Of a DNA stretch of 64,000 nucleotides, positions 13,101-24,200 are shown piece by piece. Within the stretch, counting starts at the first letter, position 1. Each line of letters begins with the position of its first letter. Under the pieces are notes generated by a model that saw only the letters and a program-made list of their open reading frames with translations, ran no database searches and was not told the origin of the DNA. Position numbers and translations under genes: made by a program. The DNA is from Heliocidaris tuberculata (taxonomy: Eukaryota; Echinodermata; Echinoidea; Camarodonta; Echinometridae), in assembly GCA_025618425.1 (NCBI GenBank), contig CM046832.1, positions 20,141,917 to 20,205,916 of the forward strand, given 5' to 3'.

Positions 13101-13430
13101 AGACCTTCCATTGAATTGCGACAAACGCCAAGTCCTATGATACCTCCTAGAATGAGCGAGTCTGATATCCCACCGCTGTCACCCGATCCAACAGCTGATT
13201 TTAGCATGAAGACTCAGTTGCTTCAAGCTACTTCGTCCAATCCCAGATATGTTAACGGGTGTATTATATCTCCTAAACAAAAACCAAAGGAAAGAACTCG
13301 ATCAAGAACACCAGCTATGCTTCGAAGAGCAAAAAACGTACTCCCTCTACCAACAACAAAGGATGACCAGGAGAATGAAAAACTGTATGACGATATTTTA
13401 CCGATTGGAGATGAAGATAGAAATGTCTGA
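3279..13430 (+). CDS. EMI/EGF-like transmembrane receptor, CED-1/Draper/MEGF10-like (nine exons)
   Basis: Nine exons join in phase: 3279-3424, 5513-5635, 8219-8322, 8692-8765, 9101-9240, 10328-10506, 10725-10923, 11475-11524, 12013-13430. The product is about 810 residues. Seen: signal peptide (1-31); NVCS at 42-45 opening an EMI-like domain that closes with YHCCVGW at 109-115; EGF-like repeats from 122 to about 237; a short stalk; a hydrophobic span at about 287-308 followed by HRKFRNR; and a 488-residue tail. The tail has PPTPR at 348-352, Y579-T-A-L582 (YxxL) and N748-P-R-Y751 (NPxY). In CED-1, Draper and MEGF10, NPxY binds CED-6/GULP and YxxL signals through kinase adaptors during corpse engulfment, so a surface phagocytic receptor is the inferred role. 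The EGF array is much shorter than in MEGF10 or Draper. PEAR1-like, SCARF-like or nimrod-like labels are alternatives. The ATG has a good Kozak context (A at -3, G at +4) and an in-frame TAA at 3255. Confidence 0.85.
4690..4862. repeat. 21-bp minisatellite, eight copies
   Basis: The unit TTTGAAATAGTACTTTTCTTC is repeated eight times, with single changes in two copies, in intron 1 of gene 1. The period is divisible by three, so both strands show long repetitive ORFs; these are artefacts. Confidence 0.9.
5252..5303. repeat. CT microsatellite
   Basis: A (CT)n run in intron 1 of gene 1. A second one lies at about 5021-5059. Confidence 0.9.
5513..5635 (+). CDS. Gene 1 exon 2: acidic middle of the EMI-like domain
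   Basis: The acceptor follows ctacctcag and the donor is ag|gtgagg. Codon phase fits exons 1 and 3. It encodes residues 50-89, including the acidic run DDFDSDDEDE at 70-79 and no cysteine, which is unusual for the centre of an EMI domain. Confidence 0.85.
6431..6757. repeat. TAC trinucleotide array with an internal duplicated spacer
   Basis: About 330 bp of (TAC)n in intron 2 of gene 1. It is interrupted twice by the same spacer (CCATTACTATTCATACTAG plus TAATATTACCACTAC), so the array grew partly by unequal exchange of larger blocks. Confidence 0.9.
8219..8322 (+). CDS. Gene 1 exon 3: end of EMI-like domain with CCxGW
   Basis: The acceptor follows a long pyrimidine tract ending cctcag, and the donor is gtgagt. 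It encodes residues 91-124 with YHCCVGWRSNGRDCPI. CCxGW/Y marks the EMI-to-EGF (NIM-like) transition in CED-1, Draper and nimrod proteins. Confidence 0.9.
8692..8765 (+). CDS. Gene 1 exon 4: EGF-like repeat
   Basis: Residues 126-149 carry the spacing C-x3-C-x4-C-x5-C-x-C typical of the compact EGF repeats that follow EMI domains. The donor is atg|gtgagt, phase 0. Confidence 0.9.
9101..9240 (+). CDS. Gene 1 exon 5: EGF-like repeats
   Basis: Residues 150-195 contain CPRGRYGPFCEQQCNCG and CPFGYMGP, the laminin-type/MEGF EGF pattern of PxGxxGxxCxxxCxC. The donor is aa|gtaagt. Confidence 0.9.
10098..10141. repeat. TA microsatellite
   Basis: A (TA)n run of about 44 bp in intron 5 of gene 1. Confidence 0.95.
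10328..10506 (+). CDS. Gene 1 exon 6: last EGF-like repeat and stalk
   Basis: The acceptor after tcatgtattag (10327) is chosen over cag at 10275. It is the one that keeps phase, and it restores GYMGPNC across the junction. It encodes CPPGRFGPDCVDFCQC and then a Thr/Pro-rich stalk. Confidence 0.85.
10725..10923 (+). CDS. Gene 1 exon 7: juxtamembrane region and membrane span
   Basis: The hydrophobic segment GAAGVLLMIISLILALYV is followed by the stop-transfer sequence HRKFRNR and a CIC motif that could be palmitoylated. The acceptor is gagcag and the donor ag|gtaatt. Confidence 0.9.
11475..11524 (+). CDS. Gene 1 exon 8: basic juxtamembrane segment
   Basis: A 50-bp exon with acceptor ttctgcag and donor g|gtaaat. 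It encodes KKIRAAMLKQQRERNE, a basic stretch next to the membrane on the cytoplasmic side. Confidence 0.85.
12013..13430 (+). CDS. Gene 1 exon 9: cytoplasmic signalling tail
   Basis: 471 codons and a TGA stop. Seen: PPTPR, SIYAVV (close to the ITIM pattern), TYTAL (YxxL), TIYEV, an acidic DDEEPYDDEEYDYPY patch, SNPRYV (NPxY) and KLYDDIL near the end. It is rich in Ser/Pro/Arg and looks disordered. Single long terminal exon. Confidence 0.9.
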
Positions 13431-16400
13431 GTACTTTTGCTGACAATGATGGATTTTTATAGAAAAAATATATATCAGTGTGCATTCAAAGACTTATGTG
13501 TACACTGTAAAAAATTTGTTTAGTTTCTAAACACTTTTCTGTGACAGATTTAAAACACTGCGACGTGTTTATATATTGTACGGGTTTAAGAGCTAAACCC
13601 ATGTGTTTAAGAGCTAAACACATGTGCCTATTTTTTTCATCTTTCAGCACGCCTTAGGTGTTTACTAGATGAACATGTTTACCTTTTAAATGGTTCTAAT
13701 GTATAGGCTAAACACCAAATGTTTACAAAATAATCATTTGGTGTTTACAGCTGTTTAAATACTAAACAGTGTGTGTGATTATGGTGTAAACATTTGGCGT
13801 TTAGCCTATACATTAGAACCATTTAAAAGGTAAGCATGTTTATCTAATAAACACCTAGGCGTGATGAAAATAAGCACAGAATGTGTTTAGCTCTTAACTT
13901 AGCTACAATATATAAACACGTGGTGTTTACACCATAATCACACACACTGTTTAGTATTTAAACAGGTGTAAACACTAAATGATTAAGGTGTAAACATTTG
14001 GTGTTTAGCCTATACATTGGAACCATTTAAAAGGTAAACATGTTTATCTAGTAAACACCTAAGGCGTGCTGAAAGATGAAAAAAATAGGCACATGTCTTT
14101 AGCTCTTAAACACATGTGTTTAGCTCTTAAACTCGTACAATATATAAACACGTCGCAGTGTTTTAAATCTGTCACAGAAATAAACATGTCACATGTCGCA
14201 TTTTTTTTACAGTGGGATAGGATAGTAATTTTGCTATAATGGCTCAAGATTGAAGTGTTTATTAAACTTGAGTTTTTGGTTTATTGTTATGTATAGGTTT
14301 GTACTTTTTGTCACATTGATATCATGGAATATTCAACGCAAGATGAGTACGCATTTTCTGTTATGAATATTGATGGGGAACTTAATGATTCATCAAAGGG
14401 TGACTGAAAATAGCATTGAGGATATAGTACAATATTATGCAATCAAAACGTATGAAACATGTCAACTTTGTACAATGTAATTAAAAAGAATAAAAGAACA
14501 TTGTAAATTTCATATGACACAAAGGTCACACGCATTTAGTGGTATCTACCTTGTTTCCGTATTACAAACATGAAATTATTTTGCGTTTAGTACGAACATT
14601 GCTTGGTACATCAAAGGTTCAATAGTCCGATTTTACAAAGTCTTTATTTCTCCAGGGTAAAGTTCAAGGAAGAAAAACGATTACTAAATGCGACTCCATG
14701 ATAAATAAATTTCCCACTACCAAACTTTACAGAATCAACTATCAGTTTATGCGCATAGATGTAATATATATTCCCTGACTATACTTCCACTTATATGACT
14801 ACTAAGTATGATACTTTTATAAGATTATTTAAGCTTCGTGTAATATACAGATAATTATCTATTTATTGCATTCATACATCATGGACCCCTATGTAAATAT
14901 TTTTTAGATGAAATACCAGCACCAGAATAAAGGCGAATCATAAAAATGGAATATCGAATAAGTACTGTTTTCGTCTTTTTTAATACATAAACATATAGTT
15001 TGCTACTGATCTTAATAGTACGTTTTGCAGATTGAACAATAATCTGAGATTAGTTTATTTTACACCACGGCCTGGAAAGAAACCTTACAAACTATTATCA
15101 GTTATACCTAATATTCCATTGAATCAACTATAAATTATATACATTTAGATTGAAAAGCTACGGAATGCCGGGGTGGCGAAAAATTTGTATTCCTTAGGTG
15201 AAAAAACACTCTTTCTTCTCCTGCCTGGTGTACCCTTTATGACCAGCTGGAAATATTCATCTGCCTTCTAATAATGCAAAATAATGTGACAATGGATGAC
15301 AATAGACTAAATGGAAAAAATATAATATCGGTTTTAGGCTTATTCAATGCATGTTTGGGGGCAGTTCTAAATAAAGTACACAAAATAATTTGTAGGCCTC
15401 TATATTTACTTTAAGAAAAAGAGCTTCTGTTTAGTGTCTTGTTTGGTATTTTTGTGTCACAAAAAGGGATATAAAATAAGGACACACCATAAGACGAAGA
15501 AGTAATTATACTTTAGGTGGGAAACTAATTACACCACAGGAGGTGACTATAATCACTTTGCCTAGGCATTTTTCTTGATTTTCAAAAAGATGGGAATGAG
15601 TCCCTGGTCCTACCGCCGAAATTCTGAAAAGATATACGTTGGAATTGAATCACAATAAAATTCACAGGTACTCAGTTTCGAGTAAAAATTCAACACAAAT
15701 ACGTATTTTACAGCACTGGATTAAAAACAGAAAACGTGTTCGATCAAGAGAGTGTCCAATAATGTCAGTAGTACAATGGCATAGCATGAATAGTTTCACT
15801 CGCGACATTAGACATGTTATAGAAGAGAAAGAAAATGTTAAGGTATATACATGGTTTAAAAAAATATTCTGAGTACAAATAGAATACACTTTGCACAATT
15901 TAAAAGAACATGGTATGAGAAGTATTATTGTTTACAAAAATATTTGTCTGTCAAATTGAAAATAGCATTTCAAAAAAATATATATACAATACTAAATAAG
16001 CAGGTTTGACATGATGAAATAATGAGATTCTAGAATAAGTAAAACATAATTAAAATAATTACATTATTATCATTAATAATAATAACACTAATAAAACAAT
16101 CTCTATAAAGCCTGCACTTTGACTTTACACTTGTATACGCTTGCGTGTTAACATTTTCTTTTTTAATATTTCGAACCGGTAGGCAAAATTTCGGCGTAAT
16201 TAAAGAATTGGACATATATGCGTCAGGGATGTTGAAACTGACTACCCCCCCCCCCACAAAAAAAAAAAACAAAAAACAAAAAACAAAAACGGAAGGGTAT
16301 TAAAGACTTTCAATTATACTTTGAAGTCATTATAGTAGTTTCATTGCAATTAGTATGACGCCACGATAAAAAGATGTTCAGGATTATACCCATTCATTCC

Positions 16401-16540
16401 TATAATACAATCATTCACACGTCCCAAAATTATTTCGTGACTCTTTGCAATTTCAAATCGTCTTCTGCGAGCCAATGACGACTGGGATATCGAGGAGATG
16501 GACTTGATAACATGGATAGAAAGACGTAAAGAATCCACTC
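13431..16540. other. Tail-to-tail region between genes 1 and 2
   Basis: Genes 1 and 2 converge here, so both 3' UTRs must lie in this stretch. An AATAAA at 14489 is one possible polyadenylation signal for gene 1, and ATTAAA on the minus strand near 16165 is one for gene 2; neither is proven. The foldback element 13503-14214 lies just after the gene 1 stop. No other coding exon is supported. Confidence 0.4.
13503..14214. mobile_element. 712-bp foldback element with CACTGTAAAA ends
   Basis: It starts CACTGTAAAA and ends TTTTACAGTG. Nearly the whole length is self-complementary: left-arm blocks such as GATTTAAAACACTGCGACG reappear inverted near 14150. An inner block containing TGGTGTTTAGCCTATACATT occurs three times in alternating orientation. 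No ORF of interest. A non-autonomous DNA transposon, probably inside the gene 1 3' UTR. Confidence 0.85.
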
Positions 16541-17002
16541 CTAAAGACGTGTGTCAGCGAAACCGTTAGATATGTGCACATCAGCCGGCACACTACTGCC
16601 TCTCGATCTGTTAAATGGCACCATGTTTCTACCGTCTACACTCTGTCTTGATCGTCCTCTGTTGTAAACTACATAGGCAGAGTTGGATGCTGCTTGGTTG
16701 CTACGGTTACCATAGTTACCATGAGAAGAATTCTTTAGGTTCCTATTTGAATTCCCCACCATGCTATAGACTGTGGTGCTGGTGTTGCCCGTCTCTTGCC
16801 TCATGAGACGATTGTCCCCACTGCGGATACCATTTGGATGCCTCTGGAATCCTGGGTTCCTTGTAACCGGTCCGTTGGGAAAGCTTCTTCCACTGTGTAC
16901 CGGATCAGTTTGGCTTCGAGGTCTATTCGTTGGATCATGGTGATTTGTTGATGAGGAATGCTCTTGTAATTCAATCTCTCGAGATCTCTCTCGCATACGT
17001 GC
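16541..17002 (-). CDS. Gene 2 exon 18: C-terminal cytoplasmic tail
   Basis: 153 codons and TAG. Rich in Asn, Arg and Ser. TVYSMV fits the ITSM pattern TxYxxV/I. The last four residues, DTRL, fit a class I PDZ ligand. Acceptor attcacag. Confidence 0.85.
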   Translation of the reverse strand, partial: ARMRERSREIELQEHSSSTNHHDPTNRPRSQTDPVHSGRSFPNGPVTRNPGFQRHPNGIRSGDNRLMRQETGNTSTTVYSMVGNSNRNLKNSSHGNYGNRSNQAASNSAYVVYNRGRSRQSVDGRNMVPFNRSRGSSVPADVHISNGFADTRL

Positions 17003-17959
17003 CTGTGAATGACAGTTTTGAAATCAATACTTAGCTGAGTTATGTAAGGTTCTAGTCTTAAAACATCAAAAAAGAAAGAAAAAGATTTCACTGGTTGGAA
17101 ATTTAAAAACATGGATACTTGCTGTTGCTGTACAGTGTCATCACCTCATGAGCGCCAAAAAGGTTCATCATGTACAAACTGCAATCAAAACAAAAGGGGA
17201 TCACCAAGATCCTTAGCCATATGCTCATTACTTCTGAAAACTGTTACTAAATTGATGATTTGGGCTTTTTGATATTTTCATGTTTGTACTCACATTGATC
17301 TCTTTACTGAATCGAAGGCCTGTAGCACTTTTCATAAACGTCTCTTGGTCATGATTGTGCAAGTTCTTATCTTCAGTTAGATACCCCTGTTGCATGTCAT
17401 TGTCATACTGAAGAACATCCCTTTTGTAATGTAATGGCCTCTTTGTATACCCATCAAATTTGTGGAGACGAACGCGATAACAAACGACGAGGACGATGAA
17501 GAAGATGATGAAAAGGAAGATGAGAATAGAGATAGGCACCAGGATGGCAAGGAGTATGTAATCAGGGCTGATCTCGCATAAAGGCCCAGTGTATCCGTTT
17601 ACGCAGCTGAAAGAAAGATTATTCCCATGATTATTGTTCAAATCACATATTAATGAGTTCACTTCAAGTAATTTCATCACACTTAAAAATATCTGAATAA
17701 CATTTGAATGATAGTTTAAATAACATTTACAAAGTAGCATAAGTATAGTTTAAAACATGTTGACGTAATACAGCGAAGAAGAAGTAGAATCCCATTAAGC
17801 AAGGAGTTTGTGATGGGTACGCCTGTGTGTATGGTTGAAACTATATACAAGCAATACAAACATTACTGCACCCACAATTAACATAACAGATAAAATACGA
17901 CATTGATTCATCATTTTTCTGATACAATTATTTTTTCAAAAGGGCGTAAAGTTTGTATA

Positions 17960-18019
<60 letters not shown>

Positions 18020-18153
18020 ATGTGAGAAATCAATTGAATTGAATGAGAGAAATAATTTGCGTAGCTAAATTCATTGTTCCTCCTTACTGACTTCCTTTTT
18101 TTGGAAATAACTGCAGGGTTTGCAAAAACTGTCTCCGCCGGGAACAAATTTCT

Positions 18154-18215
<62 letters not shown>

Positions 18216-21200
18216 ACTTGAATGTGTGTACTCATTCTATTCGATCATTATCTACGACACTGGAACATAATATAAACTCCCAAACAATGCTAAGCTCAAA
18301 TATGAAAACCCGTTAGGTTGTTTGTTTGTTTTTTGTTTGTTTTTTACTCTTATTTACCAAATATGTATTATTAGTTTGGTCATAATGTAACCCTTTACTT
18401 AAACATTAATTGCAGACTCGATGTCTAAAAGAAGAGTATTGGCGGTACAGTCACGTAATGCCTAACTTAGAGTGGAAGTGATGTAAATTGAGGGAAAAAA
18501 TCAGACAGGACAAGAAAAGGTGCATATTAGAATCCACACATGTCGACTATAGAGACATGTAAGAAGGTGTGGAAACTTACTTGCAAGTGAAATCGAAATT
18601 GTAGTAATTAACCTGGCATTCTCCGTTGTTGTTACAGGGCGTCGAGGAGCAAATTGCATCTAGATCTGTGCGGAATCGCATTGTTTAAATTAATTAAATG
18701 CTTCGTACATACCGTGCAAGAATACTTGTGAAAAATTACAAATTATTCAAATTATTGGGATTTGGGGATTTTATTTTTGTTACAAAGAATGTGATTTCAT
18801 TTTCCGTTTGTTTTTTTCACGTCAGTAATCAAGATATTCAACAAAAAAGAAAAGTTGAATTCGTATACCTAGAATGCAGAGGCGTCGATTCGTTCGAAAT
18901 AGACAAAGCATTGGGGGGGGGGGCAAGCATTGTTTGTGAACAATGCTCTGCCCCCCCCCCCCCCCAATGCTTTGTCTATTTCGAACGAATCGACGCCTCT
19001 GCTAGAATGGAAATGTGCTCACTGATTAAAAAAATGTAACATGAGTTAATTCATGATGTACATGTACATGTGCACTACGCGCTACCAATACACACTCATC
19101 ACAAAAATCCTCAGAGTGGAGAGAAGATGTTTCCAGAAATATATTTTGGACAGTGATTATTAATTAACATTGGTACTTTTCTTTCAGATGTGTAACTTCC
19201 TGCATACGGGCACTTCCCATCCTTCTTATTCTATGTACATAAAAGACTGAAACAAATAGTTGCTATCAATATTCAGTTTAATCTGAACAATGCATTGATT
19301 AATCGGAGGATGAGTTCATGCCGATAAATCGTAAATAGAACTGTAATTTTAGCAAAGGCGTAGTGCGGGTCCAACCAGAAATAATGTATATAGAAAATAT
19401 GTCACCCTAAATAAAGACTGCTCATAACAAATAAGTATATGTTGTAAGAACTTTACACCAAGTTGTAATGATCCAGGATTTTGTGAAAGGGGGGAGGGCA
19501 ATATTCAGGAAATTTTAGGATTTTTTTTTTCTGAGCCCTAAAAAAAAAGGGGGAAAAAGGGTCATTAGCTTATGGGGGTGTCATTTTACTCAAAAATTCT
19601 ATGTCAAGCAGGGAAAAAGTTCATGGGGAGGGGGGGGGGGGGTAAAAACTTGGATCTGTCTACTTAAGGTATGCTACTTGGGTTCTAAAAAGGGGGCATG
19701 GCCAGATGTGCCTCCTCTAAATCCGCCACTGCATGTATTTCAATGTATATGTATGATGTACCTGAGACATTGACAAAAACAACTTCAAACTCATCCACTG
19801 CGAAAATAGCTTCTTCGACCTCTGTGATCAGGTTATCCACAGTTACGTCTGATGTGTACATGACGTTTATGAAGAGGTTCGTTTGAATAGTGCCGTCTGT
19901 ACGATTCTGAGCACTGGTCGCTGTCACATTAACCAGGTAGATTGTAGCAATGCCGAGTATTGCCGATTCAAACTGGTACAGTGCAAGGGGTGGATTGGAA
20001 AACACAGAGAGGGATAACATTCAATGTAATTATACTGTATGAGGAAAAATGACATTTGAAATATGATGAATATGTAGAGATGTTGCGGTCTAGTGGATAA
20101 GTCCCCAAACTGTAAACCGCAAAGCACGGGGTTCGAATCCCTGGCGCAGCACAGTGTCTTTTGGCAAGACATTAATCTACATTTGCCACACTCGTCCCAG
20201 GTGAGGTAAATGGGGACCTGGCAGGAATTAATTCCTTGAAATGCCATAAGAGCAGCCATGCTAAAGCGGGGTAATAATAATATTGTGGAGCGCCAGGAGT
20301 GTCAAGTAAGACAGACATGTGCGCTATATAAGAACCCAGTATTATTATTATTATCATTATTATTAATTATGAGAAAGTGGATTTTTCATATATAATCGTT
20401 GTCTTTTAAGATTTTAATAAAATTTACGAAATTTTAAATGACCTTTTAGATGTACTGGAGTGTTTCCATGGAGCAAAAGAGCATACATGCACAAATATGA
20501 GAAATATACACTACTCGTTATCCATAGTGTAAAAGAGTTAAATTCACGTGAATGCAAATAGGTTAAATTATCAATTGCATTTGCTAATACCTCACATTTT
20601 TATTCCCTCAGGAGCCATTTTGTTTAAAATATTATATAGATAATGGAAATGTTCATGTCCTCTAGGACATTATGCAATATCCAGGTTCCCATTTCCAATA
20701 GAAAAATGCTGATTCATAAAACACTTAAAACGCGGTATTTATACGTTCTTCTAACACACATGATTTCTTAAATCGCAACTCGTGTGAGTAAACGTTGATA
20801 TACAAAGAGTGTTTTACCGTTTCTTGTATTGTCAGGACCGCTGGATTGTCTACGGGCAAAGTATCTCTTTTTTTCCGTCGCACTGTGGTCATGTTTACGA
20901 TCGTATATGTGCCTAAATCTGTATAAAAAGGGAAAGAAAGAAAGAAACTCTAATATCTTATATCACAATAGGCATATCCCTATATAACACAATTAAATAG
21001 AAGAAATCATGTCATGTACTTGCACCCAAATACAAATAGAGCTAATTTCTGGTCTTGTTTGTTGACGATCGACGTACATAATAAACACCCGATAAATAAT
21101 CATGAACCCATATCATACTCATCTGCAGAAATAGGAAAATAGGGAAATATCAGAAAATGTAAGTGTGACCCTCCTAACAACGGTAATGCTGCCACCACAT

Positions 21201-24200
21201 ACCATTATTTTATAAGGGTGGTATGAACCCTTAAACTGGTATAGTAAACCGACCAACCGGGAATCCATTATGACGTAAGACAAACACCTGAGCCATGTGA
21301 TTGAAAAAAAAGGGGGGGAAGCAATTCACTTGGCAAGTACAGAGTACTAGACAAGTACAAGTATGTACAAGTATGAACCTATACAAGTACAGTGTACTGG
21401 CGACCAAAAAAAAAATTTTCGCCAGCTCTCCAAAAGTCGCTCAGTGGGGGGGGGGGGGGGGGGTTATGGGGTCCAGTTCCCCTCCATAATTCTCTGACAA
21501 GCAAAAAAAAAAAAAAAAAAAAAAAAAAGGTTTTCTGGTCGAAAAGGGGGGGGGGCACAATCCATTCTTTTCCCTCAAAAGAGGGGGCACGGGCCGGGAT
21601 TGCCCCCCCCCCCTAAATTCGCCACTGGGTTTAAGGGTTCATACCACCCTAATGAAATAATGGTATGTGGTGGCAGCATTACCGTCATACATACATATAT
21701 GATAGTAAAGTCAGTGTCTGCTTCAGAATATTAGAAAACAGATAATGAAGTCGAAATAAATAACAAATTCCGTGAGAGCGTAAAAAAAATTTCAAATTTT
21801 CGCCCATATAGGGCTTCATCAGGAAATGATGAAATTTATTTGAATAGCATCCAACATAGCAACGCAGTGCGCTATAAGCACATAGCGCTAAAGGATACTC
21901 GCGCAACAAAGCAAGAGAGTATAGTACAAGGAAAAAGAAGAAGAAGCAGAAAAAAGAGAGAGAGAGAAGGAGAGAGAGAACGGATGGAAGACCATCTACA
22001 AGGAGCAAAGACGAAAAAACATATTGAAAGATATTTTTAAAAATTAAAAAGTAGAAGAAAAGATATACCGGGATAGAGAGAGAGAGAACAAAATTAGACA
22101 CGAATAGGAGAGAGAGAAAGGAAAGAAGGACTGAAGGAGAGAAAAAACAGGAGGGAAAAAACGAAAATAGAGAGAAAGCACAGGAAAAAAAGGAAGAAGG
22201 GGAAAAAGGAAGAAAGAAGGAAAATAAGACGGGAAAACAATCAATCAATACGAAAAGCTCGAAATAATCCACGATGAACGAATATAATATATATATATAT
22301 ATATATAATTATATATAATATACAATTATGCATTGTATATGAATGTACTTTCAATAGTTGACACGGCTCCAGAGGAAACTATCTATTGGCTTTTACCGGG
22401 TATAAATATATGTATCGACCAATCAGCCAATCAATGCGGCAGATAATAATAACTTTTCTTCCATATATCATTTTCAAACCGACAAATCATATATCAATAG
22501 TTCAAAGACGCTGCATGTGTGGAAGCTTTGAAACAATTCACTGGACAAGAAATTTAATTACTCCTGCGCCCCGTTTCATAAAACTTGTTATCAATAACAA
22601 GTTACAATAGATTGAATCTGATTGGCTGAGAGCAAATTTATCATATAGAAATTTGGCACTTATTATTGATAACAAGTTTTATGAAACAGGGCCCAGGAAG
22701 ACTTACTTGCACAATCAGGGACTTCTCGATCCCATGTTTCCGTAGATATACAGGTGTGGGAGCTGACATTATTGATACCACTGCATGTAAAGCTACACGA
22801 TGTCTGTGGTCGAACACTTTTTTCACAGCCTGTTTCAGCTTTCACATTCGTTGGGATTGTACATCCTATTACTGAAAATGCACAATAATGATGGATAAAG
22901 TACAATGTACTATGATATAAAACAACAGAACGTTTCTATTTGTTCATATGAATAGTTTTCATTTATAGCATGAATTATTTTATTTATTTGGGGGGGGGGA
23001 GGGGGGCTGTAGGTACATGAAAGTTTGCGAAGCCGTCAGTCCTATTGTCATGATTTTTTATTAATTACGATTTCAAGAATGAATTGTTTAATTTTATTGT
23101 ACTGTAATTTATGATGCAGATGAAACAGTACCTAGTGCAAACCAAACATGATCATGAAACGGAGAATTCTTTGCTACCCTGCAACTATAAACCTCATTTG
23201 ATCAAGAAGTCGGACACATTGGTTAAACGTTTCTGTCAAGTAATGGGTCGTGCCGAACTTAAGAAAACTTAGAGTAAATAACAGTTTGCTGTTATTACGA
23301 TTCATGTTGTTGTGAAGTTTTCCAGTCAATATCAGTATGCAACAGAACTGCAATTATAATTAGCTTTTGAATATACATAACAAAAATATCATTCTGAATA
23401 ATTATGCTAAGCAAGATATATGGATGGTACAATCGTAGGAAAAATTCTTGGAAATTACTACACTAGATAGTTATGAAAATATCTATAAATTTAGGGTAAT
23501 TCGTACCGATGTACAAGTATGAAGGAAGTAATGACTTGAAACTTAAAACTCTGAATTTATGTGATCGAATTGGCGCATTGATCATGCGAGGGTGAAGTAT
23601 TTGGCAATAGGTCTCGGCCACGATATAATGCATGATTTTACCTAGTAAATTGTTTATATAACAGGAATATACTTGTTTATATAACAGTAATATACTTGTT
23701 TATTTAACATGAATATCCTTGTTTATATAACAGGAATATACTTGTTTATATAACAGGAATTATGCATTCTCTGAGGTGACTGAGGTGACTATTTTTCTGA
23801 GGGGCGCAGCCCCGAAGAAAATAATAACTATGCCAGTCACCGAAGAATCGATAATTTCATCTGGTGCCTCGAAAACAGTGTATGGTATATTTGATTTATA
23901 TTCTACAAGAGTAAGCCTAGATAGATACAAAATAAAAACTAAATACAGAATCAGAGTAGACCTACATACACTGAGAGGCTCGTCACGCCAACAATATTGC
24001 GATAAATTGTCGAGATATCGATAGTTTTGAAACATCCAGAATAACAAAAAAGTGACGTCAAATATCGGTATAGCGAAAAATATACGGAGGTCTGACGTAA
24101 CGCGATATCCATGTTTTCTTCGTGGTGAAAGTATTTTATGTCACGTGAGTCATTCCTGGCCAATCCTTGCACAAGAATTTTATTATCTAGGATATAATAC

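Noticed and set aside
17119..17127. Possible 9-nt microexon (three Gln codons) between gene 2 exons 17 and 18
   Set aside because: cag|...|gtatcc edges exist, but the polypyrimidine tract is weak, and exons 17 and 18 already join in phase 0 without it.
20080..20160. Possible functional tRNA gene
   Set aside because: A and B boxes are present, but the segment does not fold into a clear tRNA and is followed by a SINE body and TTA tail.
21685..22272. 195-codon hydrophobic ORF on the minus strand
   Set aside because: It is the complement of a polypurine tract; Phe/Ser/Leu content follows from base composition.
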